Assembly (NCBI RefSeq): GCF_900129375.1
Contig: NZ_FQVN01000002.1
Location: 744,001 to 808,000, forward strand
From: Streptoalloteichus hindustanus
Lineage (GTDB): Bacteria; Actinomycetota; Actinomycetes; Mycobacteriales; Pseudonocardiaceae
DNA: 64,000 nucleotides
Reading direction: 5' to 3'
Positions 15,023-23,113 of the stretch are shown piece by piece (position 1 is the stretch's first letter; every line of letters starts with the position of its first letter). The translations under genes and the position numbers were made by a program. The notes beneath the pieces were generated by a model that searched no databases, was not told the origin of the DNA, and worked only from the letters and a program-made list of their open reading frames with translations.

Positions 15023-17517
15023 CGCGTCTCCTCCCGTGCTTCCTCGACCGTCTCCCGGACGCCGTCGCCGCCTGATGTGCCCGGCGCGTCCCCGCTCACC
15101 GGCCGTGCGGTGGTCGTCGTCGGGGCGGGGGAGGGGACGCCGCCGCCGTCGGCGACCTTCTCCACCCGGACCGCCGCGACCTTGAACAGGGGCTGGTGCG
15201 ACACCGGGTCCCACTCGGTGACCGTCAGCTCGTTGGCGGCCCGCCGACGGCCGTTCCCGCCAGGGCCGTCCCCGGTTGCGCCGTTCTCGGTCGGGTCGCC
15301 GTCGGTCGCGCCGCCGTCGGGAAGATCCCAGTAGCCGTAGTGGAAGGGCGCGAAGACGACGCCCTCACGTACCCCGCTGACGTGCGCCCGTGCCTCGATC
15401 GCGCCCCGGGCCGACTCGACGCGCACGAGGTCGCCCTCGCGGACCCCGAGGCGCTCGGCGTCGCCGGCGGCCAGTTCCACCCACATCTCGGGGGCGGCGG
15501 CGTTGAGCTGCGGCGCGCGCCGGGACTTCGTGCGGGTGTGCCAGTGGTAGACCGTGCGCCCGGTGGTGTAGAGGAGGGGGAACTCCTCGCTCGGAGCCTC
15601 GTGCGGCGGAAGGTAGTGCGTGGACTTGAGAATCGCGCGCCCGTTGGTCCGCAGCGCCGCGTGGTCGTTGCGTTCGTGGGCCGCGCCGGTCGCCAGGTCG
15701 TGGCCGTAGTCCTCGCAGTAGTCCGTGTCCGTGTTGAACTGGTGGTCGGCGTAGAGCCGCTCGGTTCCCTCGGGCGCGTTCTCGTTGCACGGCCACTGGA
15801 TTCCGGGGCTGCCCCGGAGCTTCTCATAGGACAGTCCACTGTAGTCACAGGGCCGGCCCGCGGTGACCCGCTTGAACGCCTCGAAGCACTCCTCGGGCGT
15901 CCGCCACGGGATCAGGGGCGCGCCGTCCTTGTCCTTCAGCTCCATGCGGGTCGCGTAGTCGAGGAAGATGTCCATGTCGGGGCGGGCCTGCCCCGGTGGG
16001 TCGACCGCCTTCACCGACAGGTGCACCGTCCGGTCGTGGTTGGTGAAGGTGCCGGTCTTCTCGCCCCACACCGCGGCCGGCAGGACGACATCGGCGAGGT
16101 GGCCGGTCTCGTTGAGGAAGGCGTCGCTCACGACGACGAACAGGTTCTCCTGGGCCAGGATCGACCGGATGCGGTGGAGTTCCGGCAGCGAGACCGCGGG
16201 GTTGGTGCCCACGATCCACAGGAAGCGGATGGACCCGGTCTCGGCGTGGCGGAAGATCTGCATGACGTGCGTGGGTGGCGCCCAGGTGGGGATCTGGAGC
16301 GGGTCGACGTTCCAGATCCGGGCCAGGTCCGCGACGTGGTCGGGGTTCTGCCAGTTGCGCAGGGCGGTCATGTCGCCGTTCGCGCCGGTCTCCCTGGTGT
16401 TCTGCGCCGTGGGCTGGCCGTTCATCTGGAACACCGTGCGGCCGGGCTCGCCGATCATCCCGCGCAGCAGGTTGATGTTGTTGACCTGGCACGCCGAGGC
16501 GGTCGCCTGGTGCGACTGGTAAACCCCCTGCAGGCAGGTCGAGACGAGCCGGTCGGCGGAGCCGAGAATTCTGGCCGCCGCGCGGATGTCCTCGGCGGGC
16601 ACCCCGCAGATCTCGGCGACCCGCTCGGGCGGGTAGTCGGCCACGATCGCGGCGAGCTGGTCGAACCCCACGGTGTGGGCGTCGACGAACGCGCGGTCGA
16701 CGCGGTCGTTCGCGATCAGCTCGTGCTGGATTCCGTTCAGCAGAGCCAGGTTCGTGCCGTTGCGGATGGGCAGGTGCACGTCGGCCTCGCGGGCGACGGC
16801 GGTGCGGCGCGGGTCGACCACGACCAGCCGGGGCCGGTCCGGACCGTGCAGCCGGTCCAGAATCCGCGCCCACAGCACGGTTTGCGTCTCGGCGATGTTG
16901 TGGCCGACCGCGAAGATCGTGTCGCACAGGTCGAAGTCCCGCAGCGAGCCGGGATCGCCGTCGGTGCCGAAGGTCTCCTTCAACGCGAAGTCGGCGGTGG
17001 CCGTGCACAGCCGGGTGTTGCCGTCCAGGTGCGGGGTGCCGATGCCGGCGCGCACGAGCAGCGACAGGGTGTAGTAGTCCTCCAGGAAGAGCTGCCCGCT
17101 GTTGTAGAAGCCCATGGCCAGCGGGCCGTGTTCGTCCAGCACCTGCCGGGATCGCTCGACCACCAGGCCCATCGCCTCGTCCCAGCTCGCCGGCCGGAGC
17201 TCGCCGTCGCGGCGCACCAACGGCTCGGTCAGCCGGTCCGGCGAGTTGTTCGCCTGCCAGCCGAACAGCCCCTTCGGGCCGAGGCGGCCGTGGCTGACCC
17301 GGTCGGAGGCGCGGCCCCTGACCCCGACGATCTGTCCGGAGTGGACAGCGATGTCCATGCCGCAGCCGTTGGAGCAGAGCACGCACGCGGAGGGGACCCA
17401 CTGGACCTCCCCCTCCGGCACGCCCTCGGCGAGGTACTGGTCGACCCGCACCGGCCAGGGGGAGTCCGCGCCGTGGGGAGTGCGGGCTCCCCAGATGTCC
17501 GCGATGCGATCCGCCAC
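15019..17517 (-). CDS. Molybdopterin-dependent oxidoreductase (nitrate reductase/formate dehydrogenase-type)
   Basis: An 832-residue cytosolic Mo-bisMGD enzyme. The N-terminal Fe-S domain has CVLCSNGCGMDI, giving three ligand cysteines. The position that normally holds the fourth (L-C-P-K-G) reads HGRLGPKGLFGW, so it is Gly. The catalytic domains contain GFYNSGQLFLEDYYTLSLL, GTNPAVSLPE and GEKTGTFTNHDRTVH. The C-terminal MoCo-binding barrel starts LYTTGRTVYHWHTRTKSRR. GTG 17517 follows AAGGAGAGG. There is no Tat signal. Without an obvious electron-transfer subunit nearby, its substrate stays open. Confidence 0.9.
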   Translation of the reverse strand: MADRIADIWGARTPHGADSPWPVRVDQYLAEGVPEGEVQWVPSACVLCSNGCGMDIAVHSGQIVGVRGRASDRVSHGRLGPKGLFGWQANNSPDRLTEPLVRRDGELRPASWDEAMGLVVERSRQVLDEHGPLAMGFYNSGQLFLEDYYTLSLLVRAGIGTPHLDGNTRLCTATADFALKETFGTDGDPGSLRDFDLCDTIFAVGHNIAETQTVLWARILDRLHGPDRPRLVVVDPRRTAVAREADVHLPIRNGTNLALLNGIQHELIANDRVDRAFVDAHTVGFDQLAAIVADYPPERVAEICGVPAEDIRAAARILGSADRLVSTCLQGVYQSHQATASACQVNNINLLRGMIGEPGRTVFQMNGQPTAQNTRETGANGDMTALRNWQNPDHVADLARIWNVDPLQIPTWAPPTHVMQIFRHAETGSIRFLWIVGTNPAVSLPELHRIRSILAQENLFVVVSDAFLNETGHLADVVLPAAVWGEKTGTFTNHDRTVHLSVKAVDPPGQARPDMDIFLDYATRMELKDKDGAPLIPWRTPEECFEAFKRVTAGRPCDYSGLSYEKLRGSPGIQWPCNENAPEGTERLYADHQFNTDTDYCEDYGHDLATGAAHERNDHAALRTNGRAILKSTHYLPPHEAPSEEFPLLYTTGRTVYHWHTRTKSRRAPQLNAAAPEMWVELAAGDAERLGVREGDLVRVESARGAIEARAHVSGVREGVVFAPFHYGYWDLPDGGATDGDPTENGATGDGPGGNGRRRAANELTVTEWDPVSHQPLFKVAAVRVEKVADGGGVPSPAPTTTTARPVSGDAPGTSGGDGVRETVEEAREETR

Positions 17518-17546
17518 GGTCCTCTCCTTCCCCCCGAGCCGGGTGC

Positions 17547-18362
17547 TCAATCGGGATCGGCCGCCCGAACTCCGGTCACCAGGAGGAACGGTGGGCGCCG
17601 GCGCTCCAGGGCCCACCCCCGGGAGGCCAGCAACGCCGGCTCGGCCACCCCGGCGGCGTCGGCCAGCACCGGGCCGTCGACGCGCAGGTCGTGGAACCCG
17701 GCGCCGCCGAACAGCTCGCGGTAGGTGCGCGTTGGCCAGTAGACGTTCACGATCCGCCGCCACGACCCGTCGGCGCGGCGGACCTGGACCGGGATGGGTT
17801 GGCCCGCCCGGTAGCGGACGCCGGGCTCACCCCGGCGGAAGCTCTCGAACCGCACCCCGTCCACCTGGTCGGGGTGCGGGCCCAGCGCGGTGAACCGGCC
17901 GCCGGGCCGCAGCACGCGCGCGACCTCCGCCAGCAGCGCGCGCAGGCGGTCGAGCTCGGCGATCGCGTTGAAGACGAAGCAGGCCGTGGCCGCGTCCACG
18001 GCGGCGTCGGGCAGGAACGGCAGCCGGTCCTCGACGCTGAGGTGGTAGCTGACCAGGGGGTCCGCCGCGTGCCGCCGGGCCAGCGCCAGCATGGGCGGCG
18101 ACGGGTCCGCGCCGATCACGCGGACGCCGTGCCGCCGGGCCAGCCACCGGCTGAACACGCCGGTGCCGCAGCCGAGGTCGAGCACCGTCCGGCGCCCGTC
18201 GTCCGCGCCGGCGGTCAGGCCCAGCGCCAGCGGCACGAACGGGTAGCCCAACACCCAGCAGACGGCGTCGTCCCAGGACTGGTAGTCCTCGGCGGTGCCC
18301 GGATCGCGGTACGAGATCACCTCGTCCGCGTCGAGCCCGGTGCGATCGGCGGGAACGCCCAT
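17547..18362 (-). CDS. Class I SAM-dependent methyltransferase
   Basis: A 271-residue Rossmann methyltransferase. Motif I is VLDLGCGTGVFSRWLA and motif II VIGADPSPPMLALAR. The later motifs read VEDRLPFLPDAAVDAATACF and VARVLRPGGRFTALG. Acceptor unknown. It lies 29 bp before the molybdopterin oxidoreductase in the same direction, so it may share its transcript. Confidence 0.88.
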   Translation of the reverse strand: MGVPADRTGLDADEVISYRDPGTAEDYQSWDDAVCWVLGYPFVPLALGLTAGADDGRRTVLDLGCGTGVFSRWLARRHGVRVIGADPSPPMLALARRHAADPLVSYHLSVEDRLPFLPDAAVDAATACFVFNAIAELDRLRALLAEVARVLRPGGRFTALGPHPDQVDGVRFESFRRGEPGVRYRAGQPIPVQVRRADGSWRRIVNVYWPTRTYRELFGGAGFHDLRVDGPVLADAAGVAEPALLASRGWALERRRPPFLLVTGVRAADPD

Positions 18363-18532
18363 GCCGACCTCCCGACGACGAGACTGCTCCGACTGGGTGT
18401 CCCCTCCATGGTCGAGCAGATCCCGGGTGCTGGCGCGGCGACGGGTGCTGGCACTTTCGGGGGAGAGCAGCGCCTCCAGCGGGTTCCACGCGTGGCACCG
18501 CCCCGGTGCTGATCACCCCGCGTGGCTGTCTT

Positions 18533-19528
18533 TCACTCCTTCGTGTGAGGGGTGCGCTGCTGGTGGTCCTCGATGACGCGGGCGTGGCCGTCGAGCAGGG
18601 CGCGCAGGCCCAGCTCGAACAACACGTCCAGATCGAGGTCGTAGCCCGTCTCGGCGAAGCTCGCCATCACCGACCCGAACACGGGGTAGCGGCCGGAGGC
18701 CACCAGGTCGGCGAACGCCCGCTGCTGGCTGTCCATCCACTCGTCCTCGGTCAGGCCGGTGGCCGCCTCGGCCTGCGCCTCCTGCTCCAGGTTCGCCGCC
18801 AGGCCCTGGACGAAGGCGTGCACCAGGACGTGCAGGTTGACCATGGTGGTCGGGTCCAGGCCGAGGCCGTCGAGCGCCCCGATCATCCACTCGGCGCCAG
18901 CCACGACGTTCGGCAGGGCCAGCGGGCGGGTCAGCAGGTGGCGCTGCGCGAGCCAGGGGTGTCGGCGGTGCAGCGCCCACAGCTCGCGCGCGCCGGTCTC
19001 CACCCGCTCCCGCCACCCCGGCGGCGGTCGCTCGGAGTAGCGCAGTTCGCCGAAGACGGCGTCGATCATCAGGCGCACGAGGTCGTCCTTGCCGGCGACG
19101 TGCCGGTAGGGCGACATGGTGCCGACGCCGAGCCGGGCGGCCACCGCGCGCATCGACAGGCCGGCCAGCCCCTCGGCGTCGGCGATCTCGATCGCGGCCC
19201 GCACGACGCGCTCGCGGGTCAGCTCGTGGTCGGGGTCCGCCACCGGTGCCCGCCTCGGCGCGCGGGACGGGGACCCGCCGGACCCGCCGGGCCCGGCCGC
19301 CTCCGGCCGTCGGCCGGATTCGGCGACCACCGTGCCGATCCTCGGCTCGGTGCGGACGAATCCCTGCTGGCGCAAGGTGTTCAGCGCCTTGGTAGCGGTG
19401 GCGTGCGCGACGCCCCACTCCCTGGCGACCTGCCGGGTGGAGGGTACCGGGTCGCCGGGGGCGAGATCTCCCTCCACGATCCGCCGCCGGATCTCGGCCA
19501 CGATGCGCAGGTAGGGCGGCTCCGCCAC
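18533..19528 (-). CDS. GntR-TetR fusion transcriptional regulator
   Basis: A 331-residue protein with two DNA-binding domains. Residues 5-72 form a GntR winged helix (DPVPSTRQVAREWGVAHATA). After a Pro/Gly linker, residues 102-160 form a TetR helix-turn-helix (LSMRAVAARLGVGTMSPYRH), followed by a TetR C-terminal ligand domain. GTG 19528 is the start. It is divergent from the FAD monooxygenase, with TGTTCTAG-type repeats in the gap, and is likely to repress that gene and itself. Such fusions are known in actinomycetes; which domain reads which site is open. Confidence 0.92.
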   Translation of the reverse strand: MAEPPYLRIVAEIRRRIVEGDLAPGDPVPSTRQVAREWGVAHATATKALNTLRQQGFVRTEPRIGTVVAESGRRPEAAGPGGSGGSPSRAPRRAPVADPDHELTRERVVRAAIEIADAEGLAGLSMRAVAARLGVGTMSPYRHVAGKDDLVRLMIDAVFGELRYSERPPPGWRERVETGARELWALHRRHPWLAQRHLLTRPLALPNVVAGAEWMIGALDGLGLDPTTMVNLHVLVHAFVQGLAANLEQEAQAEAATGLTEDEWMDSQQRAFADLVASGRYPVFGSVMASFAETGYDLDLDVLFELGLRALLDGHARVIEDHQQRTPHTKE

Positions 19529-19542
19529 TGACCCTCCCCACG

Positions 19543-19644
19543 TGTTCTAGTACAGATTCCCGGAAAGATGACAGAACAGTAGCCTGTTCTAGGTCAGGGC
19601 CTCATTTTTGAGGTGTGCATACTGCGTACGTCGATTTGCGTACG
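19543..19644. promoter_or_regulatory. Operator repeats between GntR-TetR regulator and monooxygenase
   Basis: TGTTCTAG occurs at 19543 and 19585, 42 bp apart, each followed by a CAG (TGTTCTAGTACAG, TGTTCTAGGTCAG). GAACA (19574) with TGTTC (19585) forms an inverted repeat with a 6-bp centre. Nearer the monooxygenase, GCGTACG is repeated at 19624 and 19638. Two distinct site types fit a regulator with two DNA-binding domains. Confidence 0.6.
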
Positions 19645-19662
19645 ACGTATGCGGAGGGTTTC

Positions 19663-20781
19663 ATGCGTAGTGTCCTGATCTCCGGCGCGAGCATCGCGGG
19701 GCCGGCGCTGGCCTACTGGCTGCACCGCCACGGCTTCGCGCCCACCGTGGTCGAGCGCGCGCCCGCTCCCCGCCCGGGTGGGCAGGCGATCGACATCCGC
19801 GGGGTCGCGCTGGACGTCGTGGAGCGGATGGGGCTGCTGGAGCGGGTGCGGGAGATGCGCACCCGCATGCGCGGGATGTCCGTGCTGGACGGGGACGGCA
19901 ACGAGGTCTTCCGCTCCACCGAGATGACGCTCAGCAGCGGCCGACTCGACAGCGACGACATCGAGGTGTTGCGCGACGACCTGACCTCACTGCTGTACGA
20001 GCACACGCGCGACGACGTCGAGTACGTCTTCGGCGACTCCGTCACCGGCCTCACCCAGGACGAGCACGGCGTGCGGGTCGAGTTCGCCAACGCCGAACCC
20101 CGCACGTTCGACCTCGTGGTCGGCGCCGACGGCCTGCACTCCGCCGTCCGCCGGCTCGCTTTCGGCCCGGAGAGCGAATTCCTGCGCCACCTCGGCACCT
20201 ACATCGCGATCTTCGGCACCGACAACATCCTCGACCTCGACAACTGGCAGATCTGGGTCAGGCACAACACGCGCGAGGGCGTGGGCTACGCCGTCTACCC
20301 CGCGCGGGACAACACCGAGCTCCGGGTCACCCTCGGGTTCAGGTCCGAACCGCTGGACTACGACTACCGCGACGTCGACCAGCAGAAGCGGATCATGGCC
20401 GAGCAACTCGCCGACCTGGGCTGGGAGACCCCGCGCCTGCTGGCCGCCATGCACGACTCGACCGGCTTCTTCTTCGACGCCATGGCGCAGATCCACATGG
20501 ACCGCTGGTCGACCGGGAGAGTCACCCTCGTCGGCGACGCCGGCTACTGCCCGTCGCCCCTGTCCGGCCAGGGCACGAGCCTGGCCCTGGTGGGCGCCTA
20601 CGTCCTGGCCGACGAACTGCGCGCGGCCGCCGGAGACCACGAGTCCGCCTTCCAGCGCTACGAGGAGCGCATGCGGCCCTTCGTCACGCTCAACCAGGCC
20701 CTCGCGACCGACTACCCCCAGGGCGAAACCCCGGAGGAAGCAACCGCCCACGCGAAGAACGCGATCTCCCTCGACCGCTAG
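19663..20781 (+). CDS. FAD-dependent aromatic-type monooxygenase
   Basis: A 372-residue class A flavoprotein monooxygenase (PHBH/TetX-like). The dinucleotide fold reads VLISGASIAGPALAYWLHRH, with Glu in VVERAPAPRPGGQ. The DG motif is VVGADGLHSAVRR and the GD motif is TLVGDAGYCPSPLSGQGTSL. ATG 19663 is preferred because GGAGGG lies just before it and the fold begins at once. The neighbouring regulator and operator repeats suggest induction by an aromatic compound or drug. The substrate cannot be told. Confidence 0.92.
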   Translation: MRSVLISGASIAGPALAYWLHRHGFAPTVVERAPAPRPGGQAIDIRGVALDVVERMGLLERVREMRTRMRGMSVLDGDGNEVFRSTEMTLSSGRLDSDDIEVLRDDLTSLLYEHTRDDVEYVFGDSVTGLTQDEHGVRVEFANAEPRTFDLVVGADGLHSAVRRLAFGPESEFLRHLGTYIAIFGTDNILDLDNWQIWVRHNTREGVGYAVYPARDNTELRVTLGFRSEPLDYDYRDVDQQKRIMAEQLADLGWETPRLLAAMHDSTGFFFDAMAQIHMDRWSTGRVTLVGDAGYCPSPLSGQGTSLALVGAYVLADELRAAAGDHESAFQRYEERMRPFVTLNQALATDYPQGETPEEATAHAKNAISLDR

Positions 20782-20791
20782 TCGCACGAGG

Positions 20792-20822
20792 TCATGGCGT
20801 TGGCGAGATGCCAACGCCATGA
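20792..20822 (+). terminator. Terminator of the monooxygenase gene
   Basis: A perfect 13-bp stem, TCATGGCGTTGGC with GCCAACGCCATGA, around a 5-nt loop GAGAT. No long T-run follows. Confidence 0.75.
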
Positions 20823-21307
20823 CCGGCATTGCTTACAGGTCAAGGGCTCCGGACTTCACGTGCGCGATGAAGGATGCGAACACGGAGCGCTCGACCATCA
20901 GGACTGGGCGAGTCATGCCAAGGTGCGCCTGGGTAGGTGCCGATCCCATGGTCGACACCACGGTGGCGATCACCATCAACACCAAGTCCGGTGGCCTGGA
21001 GGGCATCTACCAGCGCCAGAACAAGTACGGGCACTTCCAGCCCACCACCGTCGCCGGATACCCCGCGGTCCAGGCCGTTGACTATCGAGACGCGCCCAGA
21101 CAAGGCGATTGCCGAAACTTGGTCGGGGTTGCCGAGGAACGCATCATCACCGCGCACACCACCATCGGGGACCGCAAGAATCCTGACTACACCACCGCTT
21201 GCAAGGTCAGTGACCAGGTGGCGGCCCTGGTGATCGAGAACCTGAGGGGGCGCGGTAGGGCTGGTTGGCTCGACGGGCGGGGGAGGAGGGGACGGGGGCG
21301 TCGTTAG
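20819..21307 (+). pseudogene. Remnant of a DUF3558-type lipoprotein (C-terminal half only)
   Basis: The frame shows the second half of the DUF3558 family of actinobacterial lipoproteins: the Cys-Trp strand (PRCAWVGAD), GLEGIYQRQNKYGHFQPTTV, the AGYPAVQ motif, a CRNLVGVA strand, and a final CKVSDQVAALVIENLRG. There is no signal peptide, lipobox or N-terminal half; the apparent ATG lies inside the preceding terminator. Coding ends effectively near 21250, and the last residues to the stop are low-complexity Gly/Arg. Its base use is less GC-biased than its neighbours. It looks like a 5'-truncated leftover. Confidence 0.65.
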
Positions 21308-21348
21308 CATGGGGGCGGACGGCGAGTGGGACGGGTGGAGGGGCGGAC

Positions 21349-22404
21349 GTGGCGAGGAACCAGATCCCGGTCGTCGTGGTGGCGGGGTTCCTGGGGTCGG
21401 GGAAGACCACGTTGCTCAACCACCTGCTGCACGCCAGCTCGGACACCCGGCTCGGGGTCATCGTCAACGACTTCGGCAGCATCAACATCGACGCGATGCT
21501 CGTCGCCGGGCAGGTCGACTCCACGATCTCGCTCGGCAACGGCTGTCTGTGCTGCGCCATCGACTCGGCCGACATGGACGAGCTGCTCGACCGGCTCTCC
21601 GATCCGAGAAAGCGGATCGACGTCATCGTGGTCGAGGCCAGCGGGCTGGCCGAGCCGCAGGGCGTGATCCGGTTGGTGCTGGCCAGCGGCAACCCCCGGG
21701 TCACCTACGGTGGGCTGGTCGAGGTCGTTGACGGTGCCGAGTTCGAGCGCACCAGGAGCATCCACCCCGAGCTGGACAAGCACCTGCGCTACGCGGATCT
21801 GGTGGTGCTCAACAAGAACGACCGGCTCGACGACGAGGAGCGCCGTCGGGTTCGCGCCACGGTCGAGCAACTCAGCCCGGGCACTCCGGTCGTGCCGACC
21901 GCGCACGGTCGGGTGGATCCCGCTCTGCTCTTCGACGTCCGGACGCGCCCGGAGCGCAGTGAGCGGGCACAGCAGCTCGCGTTCGACCTCCTCGCGGCGG
22001 AGGACGAGGCCCACGAGCACCACGACGGCTGCGGCCACGGGCACGACGAGCACCTGCACAGCGCCTACGAGAGCGTGTCGTTCTCGACGGAGCGGCCGGT
22101 GGACCCGAACCGGCTGATGGACTTCCTCACCGACCGGCCCCGGGGCCTGTACCGGATGAAGGGTTTCGTCCACTTCGACGTCAAGGGGTACCGCCAGAAG
22201 TACACCCTGCACGTCGTGGGCAACTACCTCTCCTTCCAGCGCTCGGCGTGGGGCCGCGAGGAGGAGCGGCTGACGCGGTTGGTGCTCATCGGCTCGGGCC
22301 TGGACCTGGACGAGGTGCGGCGGCGGTGGGAGGACTGCCTGCGGGGCGAGGGGGAGCCCGGCGACGCGAGCGGGATGTACCGCGTCCTCCGCCACACCAG
22401 GTGA
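21349..22404 (+). CDS. CobW/COG0523-family metal-chaperone GTPase
   Basis: A 351-residue G3E GTPase thought to deliver zinc or another metal. It has Walker A VAGFLGSGKTTLLNHLL, the family metal site GNGCLCCAIDS (C-x-C-C), Walker B-like VVEASGLAEP, and a base-specificity NKND motif. A His-rich loop (HEHHDGCGHGHDEHLH) precedes the CobW C-terminal domain. GTG 21349 follows GGTGGAGGGG. In actinobacteria such genes are often Zur-regulated, but I see no clear Zur box. The target protein is unknown. Confidence 0.93.
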   Translation: MARNQIPVVVVAGFLGSGKTTLLNHLLHASSDTRLGVIVNDFGSINIDAMLVAGQVDSTISLGNGCLCCAIDSADMDELLDRLSDPRKRIDVIVVEASGLAEPQGVIRLVLASGNPRVTYGGLVEVVDGAEFERTRSIHPELDKHLRYADLVVLNKNDRLDDEERRRVRATVEQLSPGTPVVPTAHGRVDPALLFDVRTRPERSERAQQLAFDLLAAEDEAHEHHDGCGHGHDEHLHSAYESVSFSTERPVDPNRLMDFLTDRPRGLYRMKGFVHFDVKGYRQKYTLHVVGNYLSFQRSAWGREEERLTRLVLIGSGLDLDEVRRRWEDCLRGEGEPGDASGMYRVLRHTR

Positions 22405-22414
22405 CCTGACCTGG

Positions 22415-22433
22415 GGTGTCCACTGTGGACACC
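22415..22433. repeat. Dispersed palindrome TCCACWGTGGA (best copy; others listed)
   Basis: The extended copy here is GGTGTCCACTGTGGACACC. Perfect 11-bp cores also start at 25012, 33019, 40404, 41000, 42166, 53635, 55646 and 60729. One-mismatch copies lie near 251, 12135, 25672, 31601, 52429 and 53450. Copies lie both between and within genes and in both orientations of the central A/T. Role unknown. Confidence 0.75.
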
Positions 22434-22476
22434 AGGTCGACCGTCCACACAGGACGTCCCCGCCCCCTGGCCCGGC

Positions 22477-23022
22477 TCAGGTTCGGGGGCGGAGCACGAC
22501 GAGCAGCATCACCGTCTCGGTGGCGCCGGGGTTGTCGAACCGGTGCGTCCGGTCGGCGGGGAGGACGGCCGCGTCGCCGGCCCGCAGGTCGACGGTCGTC
22601 TCCCCGGAGGTGACCCGGAGCGTGCCGGAGAGCACGACGAAGGACTCCTGCGTGCCCGGGGGGTGCGGGCGGAACGCGGCGGGCGCCCCGCCCGGCGGCA
22701 GCGTGTACCGGATGATCTCGGTGCCCGGGACGGGCTCCAGCAACGCCTCGCGGACCGTGCCGGTGTCCTCGTCCACCATCCGGGAGACCTGGTCGCCGCG
22801 CACCACGGTGGACGTGGTGGGGCGGTAGCCGACGAGTTCGGACAGCGGCCGGCCGAGCGCCTCGGCGATCTGCAGGGCGTAGTGCAGGCTCGGGTTGCGC
22901 TCGCCCCGTTCGATCTTGGACAGCGCGGCCCGGGAGACCCCGCTGAGCTGGGCCAGCTCCTCCAGCGTGAGCTGGCGCTCCTGGCGGAGCCGACGCACCT
23001 CGACCCCGAAATCTTTCTCCAA
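22477..23022 (-). CDS. XRE-family regulator with C-terminal cupin domain
   Basis: A 181-residue repressor or activator. Residues 4-60 form an HTH_3 domain (LRQERQLTLEELAQLSGVSR, ALSKIERGERNPSLHYALQI). Residues 95-180 form a small cupin (PGGAPAAFRPHPPGTQESFV, AGDAAVLPADRTHRFDN) that senses a small ligand. The TTG at 23022 is the likely start: AGGAG lies 9 nt upstream and the HTH begins 3 residues later. It is divergent from the lactate-permease gene with a perfect inverted repeat between them, so it probably controls that transporter. Confidence 0.88.
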   Translation of the reverse strand: MEKDFGVEVRRLRQERQLTLEELAQLSGVSRAALSKIERGERNPSLHYALQIAEALGRPLSELVGYRPTTSTVVRGDQVSRMVDEDTGTVREALLEPVPGTEIIRYTLPPGGAPAAFRPHPPGTQESFVVLSGTLRVTSGETTVDLRAGDAAVLPADRTHRFDNPGATETVMLLVVLRPRT

Positions 23023-23047
23023 AGGTAGATCTCCTCTCCTATTGTCT

Positions 23048-23079
23048 ACTAGCGTTGGGTCCTCAACGAGAACGCTAGT
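23048..23079. promoter_or_regulatory. Inverted repeat operator for XRE-cupin regulator/permease pair
   Basis: ACTAGCGTT (23048-23056) and AACGCTAGT (23071-23079) form a perfect 9-bp inverted repeat with a 14-bp centre, midway between the divergent starts at 23022 and 23114. It is the best candidate binding site of the XRE-cupin protein. Confidence 0.7.
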
Positions 23080-23113
23080 CGCCGATCGGAGAACAGACGG
23101 TGCTGACCTTCCG

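Noticed and set aside
17518-17763. N-terminal extension of the molybdopterin oxidoreductase
   Set aside because: A strong ribosome site precedes GTG 17517 and the added residues are low-complexity.
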